Shown here piece by piece: positions 55,396 to 64,000 of a stretch of 64,000 nt of DNA; positions within the stretch are counted from its first letter, which is position 1; each line of letters begins with the position of its first letter. The stretch comes from Trileptium ribeirensis. Its lineage: Eukaryota; Nematoda; Enoplea; Enoplida; Thoracostomopsidae. The stretch covers positions 1 through 64,000 of the forward strand of contig JASANE010005121.1 in NCBI GenBank assembly GCA_030248225.1, given 5' to 3'. A program made the translations under genes and the position numbers. The notes beneath the pieces are model-generated. The model worked only from the letters and a program-made list of their open reading frames with translations. It made no database searches and had not been told where the DNA came from.

Positions 55396-58300
55396 TTTGA
55401 ATTATTTAGTCTGTAGTTTGAATATATATTTTTACAACTAAATGTAACTTGTAAAGTATACAATGGCATAAATAATAACTGTTTGATTAAATAATGCTAG
55501 ATCTATGCTGTAAATAACATCGCAGAGCACAAATTAAACAGCGTTTCAGCGATTCTGTAAAATCGTGTTTGAGTTCCTTTAGCAGGCTAGTTGCGATGTT
55601 TAATAACAATATATAACTCTAGTAGCATAAGAGTCTGATACAGTTCAAATGCGTCAGACAATTAAAATTTATGGGTAAAAACTAGGGATGGCTTATCTCC
55701 GGCCCCGGTGCAACTAATTTAGCCTCGAGCCGGGGCAACGTCGAAGCCCCGGTCACGGCCAGGGCCCCGGTAAAATTTAGGTGCCGGGGCTACTGTTTCA
55801 GAAAAAATATTTTTTATACTAAATTAGTAAATAATTTTATATAAAATAAATACAAACATTTAATATTGAGCAAAAAGTTTATATAAAGTTTTATAAAAGT
55901 TTCATATTAGCTGGATGTGGACGCCCATCACTTGTGTTTATTTTACTATCAACAACGGGTCAATTTAATTTATACCTGTATATTACGCAAACAAGCTGAA
56001 TTCCAAGTTTATTCGCAGGTCTCTATAAACTTTATATAAAACTTCACATAAAGTTTGGCCGTTTACTGCAGTTTTAATATTATATATATTCGATAGTTTC
56101 TTATCAGTAAGCAAACAAGTTTGATATAAAGTTTATATCAAACTTGGAAATTTATATTAGCGTGAGCCACCAACCGAGCACGAAGTATTTGTGTAAATAG
56201 GCTTGACCGTTCAAAATTAAATTATATTAAATTTATAAGCTGAAGTTAGCTTAGTATATAAAATTCACTCGCGCTTAAGTAAATACTGGTTTTATATTAA
56301 TTTAGTGGAAATTTATATTAGCTTTATTTGGAGAGTTTGAAAATTTGAATTATAAAGTAATATAAAGGCCGTATTAAGGCTTTTAGTTTACCTGTAAAGA
56401 AAAATATGTTCCCGAGCAAAGCAAAAGCCGCTCAGGTCTACACAAATTTCATAGAATTTCTTGCCGTGTGTAGGTATACATATAGTTTCATAAGTAGGTT
56501 TTGGTCTTGCTTTTGCACATATTTTTCCAAGTTTTCAGCTTTAGCGTTCAAGATTTCTCTCTCTCTCTCTCTGAGTATAGTCATCAATGCAGCACGAAAG
56601 ATGTCGAAGTCTCGAAACTCCTATATAAGGCCGTTGCAATGAAAATATTACATTTACCAGGGTTGGTAAATTTAATAGCAGTGGCAAAATTTTTGTGTCT
56701 AAAAGTTGTCGATACCGCTAGGCGCGATATCGTGTCTATCGGGTCCCGTCCAGACGGACTAATTTTGTGAGGGTCGTTGACTTGATCCTAATAAAATGGA
56801 AATCTAGGCCGAACCCACCCCCCGTGTAAAGTTTCACGGAGAAAGGCTGGCAAATTATTATGAAATTAAAATTATAGGTTTGCCCCTTCATTTTGATGAA
56901 TGCGGTCAAGGTTCATTATTCGAGCCGAGCCAATTGAATGGCTTAGGGAATGAACCGTGTCGGAATTAATAGGAAATTGTTATTACCATGGTATTGACCA
57001 GCACATAGGACGTTTTCGGACGCCTTTGATAGGTAGGAACCGAATAAGCTTGGAATAACAAATTTAACAACAAATAGAGCTCTTCTCGAGAGCGATTTTG
57101 AGGTCGAAATAGTCAAACTTTATATAGTTTTAGGTTAGTTCCAGTGACCTACATGGCATCATTACTTATAGGTTTATACCCAAATAACTTGTTATTGAAC
57201 TGAATAGAAATTCAACCCCTGCCCATGTATCCCAAAGTTGACATAACATTTGCACGATTGTATCATATAGCCTATTAATTCATATTAATTAATCGGACAC
57301 GCAGGAATTACTTATTGTATCATAGATTAGGGACCCGCGTGAGTGCGTCCCACGTCCCGTACTCGCCTCATCGCATCGAAGTGATGAAGAGCGATTTACC
57401 GAGATAGCATAAAGACTTCTTTCGTAGGATACCGAGTAAAATGTACCAATAGCTAAGAAATCAGTTACTTGTACTATGCACTGTAACCCGATCGAGTTTG
57501 AGGAAATTGGGAATAGCCCCAAATCGGTTCATTGCTTCGGCAGCGTCCTACTCGCACACTCAAGCGTAGCGTTACTCGTTCGGACTAGAGATCAAGCAAG
57601 CATTTATTTCTCAAAATTAAAAAATTAATCATAGGACGCGCATCAGGAAATTTACCAAAGCTTTGTCAACCAGCCTATAGCCCTTTCGCATTGAGTAGTT
57701 AGTCATTACGATTCTTTGGTCATAGCTGAACCATGAACTCTATACATAACATGCTTGAGAACCCGTTGACCCACACCAAATTAGTCAAACTCATTATAAA
57801 TATCGAGTTATGTCTGCACGACAGTTTTAAGTAATGAAAATTGAAGGCTTAGGCAATGCCTTCGACCCTTCCGTAAGAATAGGAAGAGTCCCTTTGGACT
57901 CCCCTAGCAGATTGGATAAGTTTGCGAAGCAACCGAGACAAATATTCCCCGTCCCACTCGTATTAGGACGTGGAAGACCAGAATTAACATTCCAGAGTTT
58001 CAATTTTAGGGATTCTTTTCTTTATTATTTGTGGTATAGCCGTACTTTTTGGCAAAAGGGTAGAGCGTCGTCCCGCTGAGCCCAGTGTAAATGATGGTCA
58101 TAAATGGACCTCACTTTAGGCTTAAAACCGACGATTTAGTAATTTTCCCTGGATCCGACTCGATCCTGCGCCTTCTCAAAATGTACAATTTTGGTCGTCA
58201 AAGTAAAATATTATTTTTCCTAGTGTTGATAAAGTACATTTAACGTACACAACATATGTTAAGTTTTAGGGTAAATTTTGCGTTATGGAAATCTGAAAAG

Positions 58301-59117
58301 TTAGAAAATTCGTTCCGAATCTTCTTCTACCGGGACATCTAGGCCACATAGGAGAAACATCAACCAGTCCATTATGAATCTATTCCGGCTTATGTGCATG
58401 GAAAAGAAGAGTTCACCTTTTGTCCTTATTTACGTTGCTTTCCGAGATTATTTAGGTTGCAAATGAGTAAAAAATTACGCTTAAACTGTACATCTCAATT
58501 GCCGTATTTGGATGATATTTTCATAGGAACCAGGAATCGTGGCTCGTTTGTTTTACCCTGTAACTTAGCGAATTTATTATACTCGTGGCTGCAATTCGTA
58601 CGTACGGGCAAAGCGGGATACTTGATACACCCGGGCTTCTTGATACAAATTTACCTCGTTGTCTGAATATCTTCTGGTAACATTTCACCCTCAGCGCTAG
58701 AAAATAGCATAAGCATGTATGAATGGTATAGACTGCGGACTATTATATAATAACTAGAGACTTAACTCTCGGTCTTGTTAAGCAAACGGCACTTCATTTT
58801 CCAGATAGTACCAAGATCCGGAAAAAGTACACCCAATTGTTAAGCGTACCCTGTAACGCATCACCACATTTGGATGAGTTTGATTTGTGTAATGTTCAAA
58901 GCATTGTTATACAGCTTTTCACCAAAGCAGACATGACTTTTACTCTCCAGTTTGCAGTTACTATAACAGTACTATGTAGCCCGGTTCAAAATTCGCAGTA
59001 CCATGTAGCCCGACACAGTGTCCGATATTGAATCAAATCTATGCTTGTACTAAACTGTTTCAGGATTTAATTGCATAAGCTATTACAACATTTAAATGTC
59101 AGTTTAAATAATGGTGT
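55396..59117. other. FAU upstream flank and unresolved region
   Basis: Upstream of the FAU start, CTAGGGATGG followed by GGCCCCGG-type repeats at 55682-55792 may be another solo hAT-like end. A CT microsatellite lies at 56557-56573. From about 56760 to 58700 the base composition rises toward balanced GC with several ORFs (57289-57522 minus, 57834-58079 plus, 58394-58666 plus), none recognised. It may hold old mobile-element sequence. No confident gene. Confidence 0.35.
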
Positions 59118-61733
59118 ATGAATTCAAGAAAAAATCAACGTCTAAGTGGGGGAGATGCGACCCGGAGCGATTTGAAATTGCTGATAAACAAAAGACGAGT
59201 GGTCGAAGCTACAATGACGTTTTACAAGAGTGACGTTTTACAAGAGTTTAGGGACGTGGGTTCACTGCAAAGAGCAGTGAAGCGCCAGGAGTGTGGAATG
59301 GTGATTGATCAACAGAAAAAAGCCCGTACCCATCCAACTGCCCTCACTGAACCGGAAGAGGATCTATTAGTGCGAGCCATCATTTCTTTCGAAAAGTATC
59401 GCTGTTCCTGGATAACAGCTCAGTTGAAAGAAGCTGTCAAATGTTATTGTGACCGAATGGGAAGGTGGTCTTTAAAACGAGTTTGTAGTTGAATATGTTC
59501 TAAAATGTAGGCCTGGAATTTGGACAATACGCACTACAAAAGTCTGCAATCACAAAATATAGCAATAATTATAAGAAAACATCTGAAAATTTATGCTCTC
59601 TTATTTTTTCATTCCTTTATTTGAATAAATGTTGCAAAGAAATTTTCAACATTTCTGCATGTTCACAACATGTTGTCTGCTGGTTTTACCATTATTATTT
59701 GCGCTAGATTTCCGTCTTTTTTACACGTGGTGCTCGCCGTTTTGTATTTCAAGCTGTTAAATCCTGATTGTTGAAATCATCAAGGTTTCTTTCACCTTTA
59801 AGTTAGCTCCGGTAACTCATCTGTAAATAAAGCTCAATATGTTAACATTGTTATAAGTGTATATATCTTATAGTAGTAAGTTTATAGCGATGGAACCTAA
59901 ATAGAAACTAAATGTTTCACTTGTGCACTTAGGCTTAAGCTGTTTGAAAATTTTAGAACTGCGATAATCCTGGTAAAGACTGGGTGTACAAGTTTATTCA
60001 ACGACACAGCGACCGCATAAAGCAGGCTCCCGTCGCCTACATATCCTGGTCAAAAAATGTACATTTGAAAACATGGTTCAATTTTTCGAGAACATGGAGC
60101 AAATGTCCCTCCGACACAATTTTTTCAACTACGACGAAACTAGTGTTGTCGATGATCCCGGGAAATAGATTAGACTAATCTCCAAAAAAAAAAACAAAAA
60201 ACGCAAAAAACTTGATGAGAAACAGCAAAACAGACATTTTGCTTATGTTTTGTGGATCTGCTTCGGGAGAGTTACTTCCACCTTATGTCGTCTACAAAAA
60301 TACTAGTTACCGATGCCGCAAAGACCGGAGGGCCTGCTGAAGATCCCTGTTGTGGTGAACAGCGCTGTAGAGATGGTTCGCTGTATGATTCTACTGAGTC
60401 CGGCTGGTTTGACGAGCAGGCTTTTAACAGTTGGTTCGAAAAAATTTTCCTGCCTCACGTAAATAGATTGCCCGGCAACAAGATCCTGTGGGCGGACCAA
60501 TTGTCGTCTCATATGTCATTGTCTGTCGCCCGACTGCGCGCAACATAATATACACATGGTCTTCTTGCCAGCAAATACCATAGACAAACTTCAGCCCCTG
60601 GACGTGGGTTTTTTCCGGTCTCTTAAGGAGGCGTGGCGTTGCATACTTTCAAATTTTAGCGAGAATGACGCTACCAAAAATGTGGCGTCTGGTCCTCGCT
60701 GGTTCCCTCCATTACTTAAAGACGCCTAGGAACAGCTGGAGGTTGGAAAGAGCGAAGATTGTGGCCAAATAGCAAAATGTCTTAAAGGTGGGTTTCGAAG
60801 ATCTGCTCTAGAGCATTTCGGTAAATGGAAAGGGTTGCAACTTTTCGCTTCTGCGAAACCCCAGGACACAGAGGCAGTGCTTCACGCCCATCACTTCTTT
60901 CGATGTCTCCCAGTAGCGCCCTGCAAAAAAGCATTGAAAGCATGCTTCAGTCAAAAAATCATCCTCCAGCTAAAAGGCCAAGAAAGCGCAAACTTAACAT
61001 TACGCCCGGCGCGCCGGTTCCAGCACCTGACGATGGAGGATCTCATTATGTACCATGCCATGAAGGGTCTTCAGAAAAAGACACTCCAAAGCGCGTTCAA
61101 ATCCGACAGCCGCATAGATTTGAATCTCGAAAAAAGGAGAGACGACAACTGAAGCAGCTCTCGGCCAAGACACATCCTCAAGGTTAATACACACCGGGAC
61201 TGTTTTTACCGGCATTACTTCAGGCTGTCTCATGCTTAGCGATTACGTCGCGGTCGCGTGGGGCAGTGAATGGTACTTAGCATCCGTCGTCGACCCTAGC
61301 CCTGGTTCGCAGAAAAGCCTCAAGTTTACTCCTTATCTTATTGTCAACTGGGCCCTCCTTGGGTTGGGGGGAAAATCAGGGAAGGGGCCCACCATCTTTT
61401 CAGGTATAGCCCCCATAGTCTCTGGACCCCCAATCATCTCTCACCCCCAAAACCGATCTCTTCGAGATCGGGTTTTTTACATTTTTTACCGTAACTTTTT
61501 ATTGGATAGACCGATTTGGCTCAAGTTTGGACTTGAAATAGAAGAGCCCATGCGCTATCGAACGGTGTATGGTACGAATCCGTAGGTAGTCAGGGTAACG
61601 ACATATGGAGCCCGATACTGGCAATGCAAGCGAAAACTGATATTTTTAAATGAAATTCTTATGCGTTTAAATGGATGGATTTTTGGCATTGGTCATATCG
61701 TGATTAGATTTAGTGGGAGAACAGCTTAGTACG

Positions 61734-61860
61734 GGGGGTCCGGGGGGGCGGAGCCCCCCGGCTTATGCTTAGGCTTAGTCTAAGGCTCAGGCTTAGTCTA
61801 AGGCTTACGCTTAGTCTAAGGCTCAGGCTTAGTCTAAGGCTTAGGCTTACTCTAACATTT
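61734..61860. repeat. GC hairpin and GGCTTAGTCTAAGG minisatellite inside Merlin
   Basis: CCGGGGGGGCGGAGCCCCCCGG-like hairpin halves at about 61740-61761 are followed by four or so imperfect units of GGCTTAGTCTAAGG with GCTCA or GCTTA spacers (61761-61855). It lies between the transposase stop and the left element end, so it is an internal 3'-UTR feature of the element. Confidence 0.85.
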
Positions 61861-61891
61861 ATATTGCAACGTAAATTATAACAACTTACAA

Positions 61892-62884
61892 TTAAAAAGG
61901 ATGTTGATCGCGAATTTGGCCCACTACAGCTCCGAGGATGTTGTGGGAGAAACGGCGGCGCCACTGAAACTCGATCAAAGTACGGTGGAACAATGTGTCG
62001 GGTATGCCTTGTCGACGCTTCATGAAGTTCTTAAGGGTTCCCCAGAGGCCATCGATGTTCTGGGTGTGGGCATGGACGTTGTCTGGGTTAACGAACTGGC
62101 GGTTGTGATGATTGACCGTTGCATGAAGATATGGCTGCGGATGGGGTAAGCGGCGGAGACCTTGGACATAAGTTTGGTAACTGTCCGTAAAGACGCGTGT
62201 GCCGGGCCGTAAATGTTGCTTGATAAGAGGTATGATGGTTGCAGCGGTACGATTAGCAACCGAAAACAAAAGGCAGTTGCCCGTTTGACGCTCGATCATG
62301 CCGACGACCCATCCATGTTTCCTTCTGGGCATGCCGCGGTTATATTTTTGCCGAAAGAACATGGATTCGTCCACCTCAACATTAAGGCCTGGCCCTCGGA
62401 GTACAGTATTGTGGCAGTGTTGATTATCGTAGGCCACAGCAATGTCACAATAGCAGTTATACCAATTCGTTGCTGTGTCTGATGCAATGTTAGCCTGCTG
62501 CATAACCCATTCAGTGGGCAAATTGTCGATGTAGGCAAACATTACCAAAAGTGCAGTGAACAAGGAGATGTGTTGGCCGGCAAAGAATGAGTTATGGCGT
62601 ATAGAGGACTTGTGGCGACATGCTTTGCATCGCCATTCATAATTGTCACCTCGGCCTAAGTCGCCTCGAGCCGCTAGATACATGGCCTCGCCGCACTCAC
62701 AGTTCCTGGAATTTGCAGTTAAACCCCATTCAGCCGCTAGTTCTATTATGTCGTCATATGTCCGACATTGCTGTACGAATTGGGTGTAGGTCATACGAAT
62801 GTTATCAACATTGTTCCGTTGAAAAACTCTAATAGGGTTAATAATGTTAAATCTGTTATTTGTTGGGCGTCCGCGGTCAGCCAT
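61892..62884 (-). CDS. Merlin transposase (ISXO2-like DDE), intact
   Basis: 330 residues from ATG (62884-62882) to the stop at 61892-61894, typical for Merlin/IS1595-type transposases. The N-terminal half has a zinc-ribbon-like pair, CEC (residues 62-64) and CKAC (86-89), followed by a helical DNA-binding region. The RNase H-fold catalytic domain follows: D172 in NVEVDESMF, D234 in RVFTDSYQTY, and HTQNIDGLWGTLKNFMKRR where family members usually have Glu at the position of D278. Whether Asp can serve there is uncertain. The enzyme cuts and pastes the element in the nucleus. There is no intron or frameshift. The 5' flank to the element end is about 430 bp and may hold the promoter. Plus-strand ORFs over this interval are shadows. 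Confidence 0.93.
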   Translation of the reverse strand: MADRGRPTNNRFNIINPIRVFQRNNVDNIRMTYTQFVQQCRTYDDIIELAAEWGLTANSRNCECGEAMYLAARGDLGRGDNYEWRCKACRHKSSIRHNSFFAGQHISLFTALLVMFAYIDNLPTEWVMQQANIASDTATNWYNCYCDIAVAYDNQHCHNTVLRGPGLNVEVDESMFFRQKYNRGMPRRKHGWVVGMIERQTGNCLLFSVANRTAATIIPLIKQHLRPGTRVFTDSYQTYVQGLRRLPHPQPYLHATVNHHNRQFVNPDNVHAHTQNIDGLWGTLKNFMKRRQGIPDTLFHRTLIEFQWRRRFSHNILGAVVGQIRDQHPF

Positions 62885-63398
62885 TACTATATTTAATGTG
62901 ATTAGTTAATATATTATTGAAATTAGCCTGAAAGTTAAGAAATATATTTTGAATATGGTAACATTTTATATATATCGTTGAAGTCGTCTCGTGGAGCTCA
63001 GTAGTTCGAAAATGGTTTTTCAGCCATAACTAGCTAAAGAGTGAAAATATCATGATAAATAAGGCACGGTTGAATTTGTCTCGTCATTCTGCGTGTATCT
63101 ATGCTACTTATGTCTATTTTGCTCACAAAAATTTTTTCTCGATTTTTCAACGTACCGGGTCCCCCTTAGTACTGAGGGCAAAATTTGAAAAATTTCAAAG
63201 TTGTTGGAATATGGTCAAATTTGGTACCATTGAACTCGCCTCGTCGAGCTGAGTCGAATGGTACCAAAATCATCGCTGTACGACGATTCCCTAATTCCCC
63301 CCCCCAACCCAAGGAGTGCCGTCAACTGCATGCGACCAAAGGGTCCATCTACGGACTTTACTTTTGACCACGTCGACGAGATCGATATCTCGTATTAG

Positions 63399-63530
63399 GC
63401 AGTTCGGGCCAAAGTAATTCTGGAGATTAAACAGATGAGAGAGCTGACGAAATACGTTATTACAGATAAACCAGTGACGAAATCAGTCATGAATTTGCCA
63501 ATTTTCTGGTATGAAAACCAGAAAGAAGCA
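63399..63530. other. Flank of the pogo pseudogene
   Basis: No feature recognised; the pogo element's right end should lie at or beyond this point. Confidence 0.35.
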
Positions 63531-63532
63531 GA

Positions 63533-63605
63533 CAGAATAGATTGCGCAGATTAGATTCAGAATAGAGTGCGCAGATTAGATTCAGAATAGAGTGCGCAGA
63601 TTGGA
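63533..63605. repeat. 25-bp tandem repeat, about three copies
   Basis: TGCGCAGATTRGATTC and AGAATAGA recur with TGCGCAGA at 63543, 63568 and 63593, exactly 25 bp apart. Confidence 0.92.
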
Positions 63606-64000
63606 TTGTGACATTTTCGCGAACAAAAGTTATGGTGATATAGTTTGAGACTACCTAGAGTAATCTCGCCTATCCATATATTTGCTCAATTTTGTTTCCT
63701 TTGCTTTGGGTAAATGCTTATCAAAAGATGCTGGGATTTTAGTTCAGGCCGACGATAATTGCCAACGAAGTGACTTGGTCATGAATTATAAGATTTTCAA
63801 GCGCATAGGAAGTTTGTGATCGTTATACGGCTAAACTCAATTTTTGGCGAAATCAGGCAATTTTAGCTATATCTAGATAAGTCTAAACCTGTTTTGAAAT
63901 TATTTTTAAGAAAATGTGAAATTATGTATAATTATTAGAAAGGACAAAAAAAAAAAAAAAAAAAAAACCCAGAAAAAAACAGACCACACATAAAACCAAA
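63606..64000. other. Non-coding, with a poly(A) run at about 63945-63967
   Basis: An A run of about 20 bases followed by A-rich sequence. It could be a retrotransposon tail or a simple repeat. No gene supported. Confidence 0.4.

Larger units (their letters stand above)
61351..63320 (-). mobile_element. Complete Merlin-superfamily transposon, 8-bp target duplication
   Basis: GTCAACTG occurs directly at 61343-61350 and 63321-63328. Between them is a 1,970-bp element with inverted ends: left GGCCCTCCTTGGGTTGGGG, right (reverse complement) GGCACTCCTTGGGTTGGGG, continuing to GGGAA over about 33 bp with a small G-run indel. Merlin elements, relatives of bacterial IS1016/IS1595, make 8-9-bp duplications and carry a single transposase gene, as here. 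The element sits inside the C-terminal domain of a pogo-like transposase pseudogene. Exact TSD and intact ORF suggest recent movement. Confidence 0.95.
59118..63398 (+). pseudogene. Pogo/Tigger-like DDE transposase pseudogene, split by Merlin
   Basis: Segments in order: an N-terminal helix-turn-helix/CENP-B-like region (59118 to about 59465, SLQRAVKRQE.., LTEPEEDLLVRAII); a possible intron ending at TTTTAG (59955); NPGKDWVYKFIQRHSDRIK (about 59966); NYDETSVVDDPG with the first catalytic Asp (about 60128); TDILLMFCGSASGELLPPY (about 60229); ILWADQLSSHMS with the second Asp (about 60483); FLPANTIDKLQPLDVGFF with the third (about 60560); a basic C-terminal part (to about 61187); and a terminal domain DYVAVAWGSEWYLASVV (61236-61350) that resumes after Merlin at 63321 and stops at TAG 63396-63398. 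Frameshifts and at least two internal stops make it dead. DDE_1-type motifs identify the pogo/jerky group. Element ends not identified. Confidence 0.85.

Noticed and set aside
61761..61855. Interstitial telomere array
   Set aside because: Units are palindromic and about 18-24 bp, not simple hexamers, and lie within the Merlin element.
63945..64000. Processed transcript end
   Set aside because: The A run lacks an upstream recognisable gene or poly(A) signal and could be a simple repeat.

Overview
This is a eukaryotic, almost certainly invertebrate-animal, genomic window. It is AT-rich, gene-poor and dense in repeats. I saw no bacterial operons, ribosome-binding sites, CRISPR arrays, tRNA or rRNA genes. 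Spliced genes with GT-AG introns, tRNA-derived SINEs, LOA-like and CR1-like LINE remains, piggyBac, Merlin and pogo-type transposons, MITEs and long satellites all point to an animal. I cannot name the phylum or species.

The one conserved cellular gene I can prove is on the minus strand between 55395 and 47735. It is the FAU gene, a ubiquitin-like domain fused to ribosomal protein S30. It has four short coding exons (55395-55318, 51969-51825, 49501-49446, 47866-47735), 411 coding bases in all, phase-consistent splice sites and a poly(A) signal just after the stop. Every exon is too small to stand out as a long ORF. A second possible host gene is an unrecognised 144-codon minus-strand ORF at 45497-45063.

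Layout. 0.6-5.4 kb: two MITEs, a degenerate tandem array, and a 750-bp element inserted in that array. 5.9-6.7 kb: 3' end of a CR1-like LINE (minus). 12.4-14.7 kb: decayed LOA-like LINE with RT and RNase H (plus). 17.5-21.8 kb: three elements with TGCG-type ends; one lies inside a SINE and one has ~370-bp inverted repeats. 23.3-29.3 kb: several short tandem arrays and SINEs. 32.7-33.5 kb: LINE ORF1 remnant with a PHD-like zinc finger. 36.1-41.1 kb: a 172-bp satellite with higher-order blocks. 41.1-44.2 kb: a complete piggyBac element with TTAA duplication and an intact intron-containing transposase. 47.7-55.4 kb: FAU. 59.1-63.4 kb: a frameshifted pogo-like transposase pseudogene split by a complete Merlin element with an intact transposase and an exact 8-bp target duplication.

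The most informative signals are the nested insertions, where sequence on both sides shows the pre-insertion state: Merlin in pogo, piggyBac beside a duplicated empty site, a MITE in a SINE, and an element in a satellite. A group of non-autonomous elements also shares TGCG..CGCA termini with 3-bp TTA/TAA target duplications. I found no operon-like multi-gene system.
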